Origin: JAIBJN01 sp963775625
Lineage (GTDB): Bacteria; Actinomycetota; Thermoleophilia; Gaiellales; Gaiellaceae
Direction of reading: 5' to 3'
DNA: 64,000 nucleotides
Assembly (NCBI GenBank): GCA_963775625.1
Contig: CAVZJM010000011.1
Coordinates: forward strand, 1-64,000
Part shown: positions 35,258 to 43,895 of the stretch, piece after piece
Numbering within the stretch: position 1 is the stretch's first letter
Layout: each line of letters starts with the position of its first letter
The notes under the pieces: generated by a model
Told to the model about the DNA's origin: nothing
Seen by the model: the letters and a program-made list of their open reading frames with translations, nothing else
The model's database searches: none
Made by a program: the position numbers and the translations under genes

Positions 35258-36561
35258 CCTCCTACCTCACTTCCTCGTTGTTGCCGCGTAGTTGTCTGGT
35301 TCCGTCCCGCGCCATTCCGGCGCGGAGCGAGGATCGCCTCGAACTTGTCGCCGATGCCGGCGACATCGAAGTTCTCCTCAGCGTACCGCCGCGCCTGGCG
35401 ACCGAGCGCCTCTCGCCGGCCGGCATCCGCGAGGAGGCGTGTTGCGTTGGCGACGAGGCCGCCTTCGTCGCCTGGCTCGACGAGGACTCCACCGCCGCTC
35501 CTGCGGACGACCTCGGCCGCGAGGTTGTCCGAGGGGACTGCTGCGAGGAGCGCACGCCCCGCACAGAGGTAGCTGAGGACCTTCGAGGGGACCGAGAACG
35601 CTCCGGCGTCGGCCTCGAGCAGGGTGAGCAAGACGTCACCGCTTGCCAGCACGTTCGGCAGTTCAGCGTACGGTTGGAACGGAAGGAGCCGAAGGTTGGA
35701 CAGACGCTCTTCCTCGCGCCGGCGGCGAAGCCAGTCCGCGCCCCGGCCTTCGGAGACGACCACCACTTCGACGTCGTCCTGGTCCGAGAGGTGGCGTGCG
35801 AGCTGCATGATGGCTTCTGGATCGTGCTTGAGGCCGAGTGTTCCCGAGTACAGAACGACCCGCTTGTCGACCAGGCCCTGCTGGCGCGCCCACTCGTTGG
35901 CCCGGGGCCGGAGCGGCAGCTCGTCGATCGGCGCCCAGTTCTCGATCACGTAGACCTTGTCCGTCGGGATCCGGAGCTGCTCGAGAGTCGGGAGGAAACC
36001 GTCGGAGATGACCGCGACCGCATCGCTCCTGATCAAGAGCGAGCGTTCCAGCCCTATGAAGCGGTTGCCGATCACGGTTCCGAACCGTCCGTAGCGCTGC
36101 TCGAGGGCTCTTCGAATCCCGATGCCGAGAATGTCCTGCTGCCAGAAGACGAAGCGTGAGCCGAGCCGTTTGGTCTCCGACAGCAGGCGCTTCTGAGCGA
36201 GAAGCGGCGTGTTCGCCGAAAGCACGACGTCCGGACGGAACTCGCGGACGCGGGCGCTCGCTTTCAACCCGTATTCTCGTTCCTGCCGGAAGCGTGTCCA
36301 CGGCGAGTATCTCGCAAATTCACGGGAGAGAACGACCGCCTCGATCCGAAGACCGTCGATATCGTCGTCGTCGACGGCTCCTTTCCCGGTCCGGAAGGAG
36401 CCGCAGTGCACGTGAAGAACGTCCATTCCGCGACGCGCGAGCTCCCGGCTCAACTGAACCTGAAACGGATGTCCCACGTAGTCGTGTACGACCACACGGA
36501 GCGCACCGTCACCAGGTGCGCGTCCATGCTGGCCCGTGTAGTGGCTCGAGACGTGACTCAT
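35254..36561 (-). CDS. Glycosyltransferase, GT4 family (WbuB-like)
   Basis: A 435-aa GT-B transferase. The N-terminal domain begins VVVHDYVGHPFQVQLSRELA, where sugar-acceptor binding occurs. The C-terminal domain has VVLYSGTLGLKHDPEAIMQL, VVVVSEGRGADWL, LPFQPYAELPNVLASGDVLL and VPSKVLSYLCAGRALLA (with the family's usual Glu replaced by Ser-Lys context) then GGGVLVEPGD. This resembles WbuB-type transferases that use UDP-activated deoxysugars. ATG at 36561 is preferred to an upstream in-frame ATG (36612) because homologous sequence starts after it. Coupled to the epimerase. Confidence 0.86.
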   Translation of the reverse strand: MSHVSSHYTGQHGRAPGDGALRVVVHDYVGHPFQVQLSRELARRGMDVLHVHCGSFRTGKGAVDDDDIDGLRIEAVVLSREFARYSPWTRFRQEREYGLKASARVREFRPDVVLSANTPLLAQKRLLSETKRLGSRFVFWQQDILGIGIRRALEQRYGRFGTVIGNRFIGLERSLLIRSDAVAVISDGFLPTLEQLRIPTDKVYVIENWAPIDELPLRPRANEWARQQGLVDKRVVLYSGTLGLKHDPEAIMQLARHLSDQDDVEVVVVSEGRGADWLRRRREEERLSNLRLLPFQPYAELPNVLASGDVLLTLLEADAGAFSVPSKVLSYLCAGRALLAAVPSDNLAAEVVRRSGGGVLVEPGDEGGLVANATRLLADAGRREALGRQARRYAEENFDVAGIGDKFEAILAPRRNGAGRNQTTTRQQRGSEVGG

Positions 36562-36724
36562 GCCGCAACTTTCCGTTGTACCGGCCCGCAGCGCCGGCTG
36601 CCGATCGCTCAATTTACACGGCCAGAGTCGATCTTACTCGCCCGGCCGCCAGCCTTTCAAGCGGGTGCGGAGATGGCCATCGCGCGCCCTCCGCAGGGCG
36701 GCCGTGAGCGGCGCCCGCGGATGC

Positions 36725-36752
36725 TTTACATCCGGTGGCAAGGGGCTATTCT
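36725..36752 (+). promoter_or_regulatory. Sigma-70-type promoter for the Wzz/BY-kinase gene
   Basis: TTTACA (36725-36730), 16 bases, TATTCT (36747-36752), one of the best consensus matches in the window. Transcription would start near 36759, about 50 bases before the GTG at 36811. Confidence 0.55.
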
Positions 36753-36810
36753 GTCCTCAGGGTGGTGGGCCGGCTCGCTTGGGCCGGCTGCCTCGTGAAC
36801 CTGCGGCCCA

Positions 36811-38592
36811 GTGGCGACCGTGAACAGACACGACAGCTCAACGGAGGGGACGATCGTCCCGAGCCTCCTGGACTACCTGCGTGTCCTGGGCCGCCGAAAG
36901 TTCCTCTTCCTCCTGATCGTCATCCTCGTGCCGGCAACGGCCGTCGCCGTCTCCCTCAATCAAGAGTCCAAGTATCAGGCGTCGGCCGTGGTGTATCTCC
37001 AGCCCCAGGCACTCGGGACGTCGTCCGATCCAGAACGGGTTGCGCAGACCCTAGCTGAGCTCGCACGGAGTCCCTCCGTGGTGGACAAAGCGCTCGACGC
37101 GGTTCCGGGCGCGGGTCTCGACAGGGAGGAGTTCCTGGAATCCTCATCGGTCTCGGCGGCTCTCGGCCGCGACATACTCACGTTCTCGGTCGAGCACTCG
37201 GACCCGCAGCTTGCGAGGCAGCTTGCGACCGAGTACGCCAAGGCCTTCACCGAGTTCCAGGAGGAGCTCGAAAGCGAAGCGCTCGCGAACACGCTCGCCG
37301 AGGTCCGAGAACGAATCGCGGAGGCCGAGGCGAACGGTGAGGGGCCCGGCTCGCCGAACTACGACGCACTCAAACGCCAGGAGGAGAACCTGGCGGCCGC
37401 CGCCTCGTCAGAGACGCGATCGGCGCGAGTCGTCAGTCCCGGGGACGAAGCGCCCAAGGTCAGCCCGCGCACGTTGCGGAACGGCGTGATCGCCTTCTGC
37501 CTCGGTCTCGCCCTGGCCCTCGTCGTCGTCTTCCTCGCCGACGCTCTCGACACCAGGGTGAAGTCGGTCGACGCAATTCGCGAGGCTCTCGGCCTGCGTC
37601 TGCTCGGACGGTTGGGCCCGCCTCCTTCCCGCCTTCGAAAACGCAACGGCCTCGTCATGCTCGCCGACCCGACCGGGCGCGAGTCGGACCAGTTCCGCGC
37701 CCTCCGGTGGAGCCTCGACCTCGCCAATTCCGAGCAGGGCGCCCGAACGATCATGATCACGAGCGCCCTCGACGGCGAGGGGAAGTCAACGACCGTCGCA
37801 AACCTCGCCGTTGCGCTCGCGCGCGCCGGACGCAGGGTCGTCGTCGTCGATGCGGATCTCGCCAAGCCGCACCTCCACCGGCTCTTCAACATCGACCAAC
37901 AGCCGGGCCTGATGGACGTCGAGCTCGGGGAAGCGTGGCTCACGGACACGCTGGTATCGATCAGCGTGATCGAGAACTCTGCCGGAACCGACGACGCGGG
38001 CAGGAGGTTGGAGCGCACCGGCACTCTCGAGGTGCTGCCGGCCGGTTCTACGGTGGAGGACCCGGACGAGCTCGGCTCCGATCGCGCCATTGGCCAGATC
38101 ATCCGGCGCGTGCGGAGTCGCGCCGACGTCGTGCTCGTCGACGCCCCCCCGCTTCTGAGGAGCAATGCGATCGCGCTGAGCCCCGACGTTGACGCCATCG
38201 TCGTCGTCGTCCGCCTAAAAGCGCTGCGGGAGGAGGCGCTCCAGGAGATGGTCTGGATGCTCGAAGCCGCGCCGGCCGCAAAGCTCGGTTTCGTTGCCAC
38301 CGGGGCCGGTACGAGGGAAGGCTACGGTTACGGTCATCAACCCAGGCTCGTCGTCTCGGGGCCGGAGGCGACTCCGTCGGCACACACCGTTTCGCCTTCC
38401 ACCGCGGACGGCGATGGTAAGACACCCGCTCAGGCGCCGTCGAAATCAGCCAGCCGGCCCTTCGGAGGCCTCAGCCCCCGCGAGGCCGGGCTGAGGAGCG
38501 CACAGAGCCGCAGAGCGAAGTCTGCGCGGCGCGCAGCGGCCGCGGAGCGCGCCGAGATCGACGTGGCGCAGGACGGGCACGAGGACGATTAG
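36811..38592 (+). CDS. Polysaccharide co-polymerase fused to a BY-kinase-like ATPase (Wzz/Wzc type)
   Basis: A 593-aa inner-membrane protein controlling chain length and export. A Wzz domain is framed by helices at about residues 30-50 and 226-248, with DALDTRVKSVDAIREALGL just after. The cytoplasmic kinase-like domain has Walker A ALDGEGKSTTVANLAVAL (about 317), Walker A' VVVVDADLAKPHLHRLF and Walker B VVLVDAPPLL (about 436). The tail is long, basic and Ala/Ser-rich, with only a pair of tyrosines (GYGYGH) instead of a Tyr cluster, so autophosphorylation may be reduced or absent. Such proteins are usually split into CpsC and CpsD in Gram-positives. GTG 36811 is used; GTG 36820 is possible. 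Confidence 0.9.
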   Translation: MATVNRHDSSTEGTIVPSLLDYLRVLGRRKFLFLLIVILVPATAVAVSLNQESKYQASAVVYLQPQALGTSSDPERVAQTLAELARSPSVVDKALDAVPGAGLDREEFLESSSVSAALGRDILTFSVEHSDPQLARQLATEYAKAFTEFQEELESEALANTLAEVRERIAEAEANGEGPGSPNYDALKRQEENLAAAASSETRSARVVSPGDEAPKVSPRTLRNGVIAFCLGLALALVVVFLADALDTRVKSVDAIREALGLRLLGRLGPPPSRLRKRNGLVMLADPTGRESDQFRALRWSLDLANSEQGARTIMITSALDGEGKSTTVANLAVALARAGRRVVVVDADLAKPHLHRLFNIDQQPGLMDVELGEAWLTDTLVSISVIENSAGTDDAGRRLERTGTLEVLPAGSTVEDPDELGSDRAIGQIIRRVRSRADVVLVDAPPLLRSNAIALSPDVDAIVVVVRLKALREEALQEMVWMLEAAPAAKLGFVATGAGTREGYGYGHQPRLVVSGPEATPSAHTVSPSTADGDGKTPAQAPSKSASRPFGGLSPREAGLRSAQSRRAKSARRAAAAERAEIDVAQDGHEDD

Positions 38593-38613
38593 GCAATCGC
38601 CGCGGGCGTTTCC

Positions 38614-39837
38614 TCAGGCGTCCGCGATGAACTCTTCGGCAGCCCCCACGACCTCCTTGGCCAGCGCCAGACTCGACGTCGCCGCAGGCGAGGGGGCATT
38701 CCGCAGGTGCAGGACCCTGTCGGCGCGGTCGAACCAGAAGTCGTCGAGAAGCCGCCCGTCGTCCGAGAGCGCCTGAGCGCGGACGCCGGCGTGCGTTCCG
38801 GCTAGGTACTCAACGCGCATCGCGGGCACGAGACGCTGAAGGGCCCGGACGAAGGCGTGCTTCGAAAGGTCACCGCGAACCTCGCCGAGCCCCGTCCGCC
38901 AGTAGCGCCGCGCAAGGGTGCGGAACCCGGAATAGGACAGGGTCTCCCACAGATCGCGCAGATCGACGTCCCGCCCGCGATAGCCCTCGCGGGTAAGCGC
39001 CACCACCGCGTTGGGCCCGGTCCAGACCTCGCCGGAGACCTGCTTGGTGAAGTGGACGCCGAGGAACGGGAACGACGGGTCGGGGACCGGATAGACGAGC
39101 CCGCTCACGAGCCCCGACGCCTCGGGCGAAAGGGCGTGGTAGCGGCCCCGGAACGGCACGATCCGCGGGGAGGCCGGGCCGCCGGTCATCTGCGCCAGCC
39201 GGTCCGAGTAGAGCCCGGCGCACGTGATCACCACCCGCGCCTCGACCGGTCCAGCAGTTGTCTCGAGGCTAACCGTCCGGCCTCCCGACCGGCTCATGCC
39301 TTGCACGGCCGCACGCAGCCGGATCGTTGCGCCATGCGCGACGATCTCCTCCGCGAGCGCGCTCGCGACCAGCCGGAAGTCGACGATGCCTGTTCCAGGC
39401 GAGTAGAGCGCCCGGATTCCCCGCACGGACGGCTCGACCTCCCTGAGCTCGTCCTCGCCGAGGAGCGTCACGTCCTCGACGCCGTTCGCGCGGGCCCGCT
39501 CGTGAAGATCGTCGAGCCGTGCCAGATCGTGCTCGTCCCTCGCGACCACGACCTTGCCGCAACGCTCGGTCGCGACTCCTTGCTCGTCGCAGTATGCGTA
39601 CATGGCGCGGCTTCCCTGCACGCACAGACGCGCCTTGAGCGATCCCGGCGCGTAGTAGATCCCCGAATGGATGACACCGCTGTTGTGCCCCGTCTGGTGA
39701 ACGGCGATCCGATCCTCCTTCTCGAGGACGAGAAGGCGGAGGCCCTCGTAGCGGAGCAGGGCCTCGCGGGCAACCGCCAGACCGAGAATCCCGGCTCCGA
39801 CGACGACGAGGTCCGCCGACTCGACTTTCGAGTTCAT
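38614..39837 (-). CDS. lhgO: L-2-hydroxyglutarate oxidase (LhgO-type FAD enzyme)
   Basis: A 407-aa FAD-dependent oxidoreductase of the DAO family. It has VVVGAGILGLAVAREAL for FAD, then HQTGHNSGVIHSGIYYAPGS, the signature of L-2-hydroxyglutarate dehydrogenases, and PFLGVHFTKQVSGEVWTGPNA and HAGVRAQALSDDG later. It oxidises L-2-hydroxyglutarate to 2-oxoglutarate with electrons going to the quinone pool. ATG at 39837. It converges with the BY-kinase gene (21 bases apart) and is followed by the sugar dehydrogenase in the same orientation. A metabolic-repair enzyme inside a polysaccharide locus is unexpected; it may be incidental. Confidence 0.9.
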   Translation of the reverse strand: MNSKVESADLVVVGAGILGLAVAREALLRYEGLRLLVLEKEDRIAVHQTGHNSGVIHSGIYYAPGSLKARLCVQGSRAMYAYCDEQGVATERCGKVVVARDEHDLARLDDLHERARANGVEDVTLLGEDELREVEPSVRGIRALYSPGTGIVDFRLVASALAEEIVAHGATIRLRAAVQGMSRSGGRTVSLETTAGPVEARVVITCAGLYSDRLAQMTGGPASPRIVPFRGRYHALSPEASGLVSGLVYPVPDPSFPFLGVHFTKQVSGEVWTGPNAVVALTREGYRGRDVDLRDLWETLSYSGFRTLARRYWRTGLGEVRGDLSKHAFVRALQRLVPAMRVEYLAGTHAGVRAQALSDDGRLLDDFWFDRADRVLHLRNAPSPAATSSLALAKEVVGAAEEFIADA

Positions 39838-39904
39838 GGGTGCGGCACCGCAGGGATGATGACGAGAGCTTCGACTTCCGGCGCGGGCGTCGGAGTCGGG
39901 CTTC

Positions 39905-42517
39905 CTACCGCTGTCTGATCACGGCGCTCGGCGCCGAGGTCGCGGAGCTGGAGCCGACCGAGTTCGTCGCGGTGACGATCACGCGCATCCTGCGGCCCGC
40001 GTCGGCGGCGACCAGCGGGTACTTGCTCGCATTGGCCCCCGGAATATCCACGCAGGCGCCACCCGAGGTGTCGCAACGCCGCCACTGGTAGGTGTACGAG
40101 ATCGGGGTCGAGCCCGTCCAGGTCCCGTTCGACGTCTTGATGGTCTTGCCGACCATGGTCGGGCCGGTGATGGCAGGCGGACTCGTGTTCCTCGGTGGAG
40201 CCAGATACGTGGCGGAGTAGGTGCTCGTGGCGCTCGCGGTGATGACGTGCGTCTGAGCTCCACCGTCCGACCAGGAGGCGAAGGCGTAGTTGTTTCCGTT
40301 CAGGGTCTGCGGAGAGGGCGCCGAGATCGTGTTGCTCGACCCCGCGATGACCGTGCGTGTGAACGGCGTTGCCGCGCTGGCTCCGTTGAGGACGAGCTGA
40401 AGCCCCGAGGGGCTGGAGGCGAAGGTCAGGGCGACCGTCTGAGGCTGCAGCGTCACGCTTGCGGTGCTCGTGAGACCGCCGGAATCGGTGACTCTCAACA
40501 CGAGCTCGAGATTCGACGGATACTCGTGGTCCGGCGCCGTGAACGACCCGCTCGACACGCCCACGAAGTCTTGAAGCGGATGGGAGTGGCAGTTCGACGG
40601 GCAGTGATTGAGAATCAGCGACCAGGAGAGCGCCGAGGCTGGCAGGTTCCCGTCCTGTGGATCGGTGCCCGATCCCGAGAAGGCGATCACGTCGCCTACC
40701 CTCCACATGAAGCTGCCGGACGGCGCGTTGATCGTCGCGGTCGGCGGGGTGTTCCCGACGGTGATGGTGATCGGACCGCTGACGCTCGACGCGCCCGGGC
40801 TGTCGGTGACCTGGAGCCGGGCGGTGTAGGTCCCGCTCTGCGTATAGGTGAACGTCGGCTGTGCCGCCGTCGAGTCGTCGTAGGAGCCGTCGCCGTCGAG
40901 ATCCCAGGCGTACGTGATCGGATCCCCGTCGGGATCGCTCGAGCCGCTTCCGTCGAAGTTCACGGTCAGCGGCGCCGCTCCGCTCGTCGGATTCGCGGTC
41001 GCGACCGCGACCGGCGGCTGGTTGGCGGCGGCGAACTGGATGCGGCGGATGGTGCCGCCGTCAAAATCGGCATAGAAGAGCTCGCCGGCCGGTGAAATCT
41101 GCACGTCGACGGGGTTGGCCGCCGGTGCGACGAACGTCTCCAAGAGGCCCGGCGCCGGGATCACGCCGGCGCCCTTCTTCATCACCCAGATGCAGTCGCG
41201 CGAGTAGTCGGCGAAGAAGAGAGCCCCGTCGTAAGAGGCCGGGTAGGGCCCGCTTTGGTAGAAGGCGAAGGCGATTCCGGAGACCGAGGAGGTCCCCGTG
41301 GGGCACGTCTCGCCCGGGACCACCTTGCTGCTGTGGTGATAGGCGAAGTGCGCGTCGGTTACCGCGCCCGCCTGCCCGTAGAGGTTCTCGCACACGGTCA
41401 GGTTGGCGCCGTCGTAGCCCGACTGGCGCGGCTGGCCCTCGTAGCAGGGCCAGCCGAAGTTCTCGACATCTTCGAGCCCGGTGCCAAGCGGATCCACCAC
41501 GCGGTTGATCTCCTCCCAGGTGTTCCAGCCGACGTCTCCGATCCAGACCTCATTCGTGCCGGGACGCACGTTGATCCGGAAGGGATTTCGCAGACCGTAG
41601 GCGATGATTCGGCGCGCGTTGGGATCCGTGCTCGACGCGAGCGGATTGTTGGGGAGGCCAGCGCCGGTTGCCGGGTTGACACGCAGGATCGCCCCGTCGA
41701 GAGAAACGGGGTCGCCGCTCGTGCGCAGATCCTGGCTTCGGAGCGCCCCACCCTCTGCGGTCGGCGGGCTCAGCACGGAGCCGACACCCCCGGGTGGATC
41801 CCCACACGGGTTGAGCGGGCTCCCGTCCTGGCCCCAGTCGGCGAAGTTGAAACTCGCCCCGTCGCCGCCACTCACGTAGAGCGCCCCGTCCGCGCCGAAC
41901 GCCAGCGAGCCGATCGAGTGGCTCGGATACTGCTGGCACCAATCCTCGATCAGCACCTGCTCGCTCCCGACCATCACGTTCCCCGACGCCTCCAAGCGGG
42001 AGAGACGTCCGCTCACGACACACCCGTCGGCGGTCGGCCCCGGCGGTGACGGACAAGGATCGGACAGCACCCCCGGCGTTCCCCAGCGGGGCGCCGGGGC
42101 CGAGCTTCCGAGCTCGTGGTCGTACGCGTAGAGGACGTACACGTACGGCTGGACCGGGAAGCCGGGGTCGAGCGCGAGCCCGAGCAGGCCGCGGTCCCAG
42201 AAGTTGTAGACATTCGTGCTCAGGTCGGCGAAGAGCGTCGGCGTCGTGTCGGCGAGGTTGTCGAACACCTTGATCCGACCGTTCTTCTCCGCTACAAAGA
42301 TCCGCCCGTCGGGCGAGAAACGCAGGGCCGTCGGGTTCGAGAGCCCGCTGAAGACGACCGACTCCTGGAACCCGGCCGGGAGCGCGGCGTCCGCGCTCTG
42401 CGACTGGCCGGCCGCGACGACGAGCAGGGCGGCGACCACGAGGCCGCCGACGAAGCCGTGGAAGGAACGAAGGCGTGCGCGAGTCGAGCGCACCTGACGG
42501 AGAACGCGGGTTGCCAC
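39905..42517 (-). CDS. Secreted PQQ-type glucose/sorbosone dehydrogenase-like propeller with PKD and Ig-like domains
   Basis: An 870-aa exported protein. A membrane-spanning signal (GGLVVAALLVVAAGQSQ) is followed by a GSDH-like beta-propeller: LSNPTALRFSPDGRIFVAEK, WDRGLLGLALDPGFP, PSHSIGSLAFGADGALYVSG, RRIIAYGLRNPFRINVRPG, EVWIGDVGWNTWEEIN, and FFADYSRDCIWVM. A PKD domain (PPVAVATANPTSGAAPLTVN, FDGSGSSDPDGDPITYAWDL) and one or two further Ig-like modules end with VTATNSVGSSSATSA. These domains may bind extracellular glycan. GTG at 42517 has AGGAGGG just upstream; a longer frame from 42631 is unlikely. Function as a sugar oxidase is inferred from the family. Confidence 0.85.
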   Translation of the reverse strand: MATRVLRQVRSTRARLRSFHGFVGGLVVAALLVVAAGQSQSADAALPAGFQESVVFSGLSNPTALRFSPDGRIFVAEKNGRIKVFDNLADTTPTLFADLSTNVYNFWDRGLLGLALDPGFPVQPYVYVLYAYDHELGSSAPAPRWGTPGVLSDPCPSPPGPTADGCVVSGRLSRLEASGNVMVGSEQVLIEDWCQQYPSHSIGSLAFGADGALYVSGGDGASFNFADWGQDGSPLNPCGDPPGGVGSVLSPPTAEGGALRSQDLRTSGDPVSLDGAILRVNPATGAGLPNNPLASSTDPNARRIIAYGLRNPFRINVRPGTNEVWIGDVGWNTWEEINRVVDPLGTGLEDVENFGWPCYEGQPRQSGYDGANLTVCENLYGQAGAVTDAHFAYHHSSKVVPGETCPTGTSSVSGIAFAFYQSGPYPASYDGALFFADYSRDCIWVMKKGAGVIPAPGLLETFVAPAANPVDVQISPAGELFYADFDGGTIRRIQFAAANQPPVAVATANPTSGAAPLTVNFDGSGSSDPDGDPITYAWDLDGDGSYDDSTAAQPTFTYTQSGTYTARLQVTDSPGASSVSGPITITVGNTPPTATINAPSGSFMWRVGDVIAFSGSGTDPQDGNLPASALSWSLILNHCPSNCHSHPLQDFVGVSSGSFTAPDHEYPSNLELVLRVTDSGGLTSTASVTLQPQTVALTFASSPSGLQLVLNGASAATPFTRTVIAGSSNTISAPSPQTLNGNNYAFASWSDGGAQTHVITASATSTYSATYLAPPRNTSPPAITGPTMVGKTIKTSNGTWTGSTPISYTYQWRRCDTSGGACVDIPGANASKYPLVAADAGRRMRVIVTATNSVGSSSATSAPSAVIRQR

Positions 42518-42851
42518 AGTCCCTCCTCTCGACACCGCTCTGCCGCGGGCGCTCCCGTCGCAACGCGGCCCGCGCAGGCCCCGACTATGCGCCTCTTGAT
42601 CGGCGATTGCAACCCCTCGGACGACAGCCACGCTCGAGAACCATCCGGACGTCTAGGCCAAGACGGGGAGCGTCAGAAAAGACGGTGCTCGGAGCCCGAC
42701 TCACTGCTTGACACAATGACTCTGGGTGCTAAAAGTGGAGAGCAGCGAGCGCCGCCGTGCGGTCATCAAGCGTGCTCGTGGAAATCGACTCTGAAAGAGA
42801 ATCGCCCATGGCTTGCGGTCGACGTCGTCTGAGCGGAAACGCGGATCTCGC
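42518..42851. other. Intergenic region between divergent genes
   Basis: This 334-base region separates the secreted dehydrogenase (minus) from the sugar epimerase (plus). No gene is seen. A good promoter candidate for the plus strand is annotated at 42708-42735. No convincing promoter was found for the minus-strand gene. Confidence 0.5.
42708..42735 (+). promoter_or_regulatory. Sigma-70-type promoter upstream of the sugar epimerase gene
   Basis: TTGACA (42708-42713), a perfect -35 box, 16 bases, then TAAAAG (42730-42735). Predicted start near 42742, giving a leader of about 110 bases before ATG 42852. Confidence 0.5.
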
Positions 42852-43895
42852 ATGAAGGTCCTCGTTACAGGGCACCACGGCTACATCGGCTCGGTCGTGG
42901 CGCCGATGCTGATTGAGGCCGGCCACGACGTGACCGGGCTGGACACGTTCTTCTACGAGGGCTGCGACCTCCTCGAGGACGCCGCCGACGTGCCTGCGCT
43001 CCGCATGGATCTTCGCGACGTGACGACCGGCGTCCTCGAGGGGTACGACGGGATCGTCCACCTGGCGGCGCTTTCCAACGATCCGCTCGGCGAGCTCGAC
43101 GAGGAGCTGACGCGAGAGATCAACCTCCGCGGGACGGTGGAGCTCGCACGGAAGGCCAAGGAGGCCGGCGTCCACCGCTTTGTGTTCGCCTCGTCGTGCA
43201 GCATGTACGGAGCCTCCGGAACCGACGAGCTCATGACCGAGGAGGCCCCGCTCCGGCCTCTGACGGCCTACGCGGAGTCGAAGGTCCGCGCGGAGGAGGC
43301 GCTGTCCGAGCTGGCGGACGGCGACTTCGCCCCGGTCTTCATGCGAAACGCCACCGCCTACGGCGCCTCTCCACGCATTCGCCTCGATGTCGTGCTCAAC
43401 AACCTCGCCGCCTGGGCATTCACGACCGGAAAAGTCATGATCATGAGCGACGGGACACCGTGGCGGCCGCTCGTGCACGTGCGAGACATCGGAGCAGCGG
43501 CGGCGGCCACTCTGGTCGCTCCAATCGCGGTCGTCCGGAACGAGGCGTTCAACGTGGGCGCGAACGCCGAGAACTACCGCGTCCGCGACCTTGCCGAGAT
43601 CGTTCGGGAGACGTTCGCGGGGTGCGAGATCGAGTACGCGGAGGGAGCGGGCCCCGATCCGCGGAGCTACCGCGTCGACTTCCGGAAGTTGACCGAGACG
43701 CTGCCGGATCCCAGCCCGACGTGGACGGCTCGGGACGGCGCTCGCGAGTTGCTCGATGCTTTCCAGTCGGCTCGGCTTACTTCGGCCGGGTTCGACATGT
43801 ACACACGGCTCTCGCGCCTCAAGTCCCTCCTCGCCGAGAGATCGCTCGACGACGACCTGCGCTGGTCGTATACGCACGAGCGCGCAGAGATCTAG
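42852..43895 (+). CDS. NAD-dependent sugar epimerase/dehydratase
   Basis: A 347-aa extended SDR acting on a nucleotide-sugar. NAD binding is seen in VLVTGHHGYIGSVVAPMLIE, then IVHLAALSNDPLGE, SSCSMYGASGTDE and the catalytic Tyr-Lys in YAESKVRAEE. FNVGANAENYRVRDLAEIV and YRVDFRKLTETLPD are common in epimerases that serve surface polysaccharides. Substrate not determinable. ATG at 42852 has a weak ribosome site; a longer frame exists upstream but lacks family similarity. It converges on the GT4 gene with a 4-base tail overlap. Confidence 0.85.
   Translation: MKVLVTGHHGYIGSVVAPMLIEAGHDVTGLDTFFYEGCDLLEDAADVPALRMDLRDVTTGVLEGYDGIVHLAALSNDPLGELDEELTREINLRGTVELARKAKEAGVHRFVFASSCSMYGASGTDELMTEEAPLRPLTAYAESKVRAEEALSELADGDFAPVFMRNATAYGASPRIRLDVVLNNLAAWAFTTGKVMIMSDGTPWRPLVHVRDIGAAAAATLVAPIAVVRNEAFNVGANAENYRVRDLAEIVRETFAGCEIEYAEGAGPDPRSYRVDFRKLTETLPDPSPTWTARDGARELLDAFQSARLTSAGFDMYTRLSRLKSLLAERSLDDDLRWSYTHERAEI

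Noticed and set aside
42518..42631. Upstream extension of the secreted dehydrogenase to 42631
   Set aside because: The extra 38 residues lack signal-peptide character, and a clear ribosome site precedes GTG 42517.
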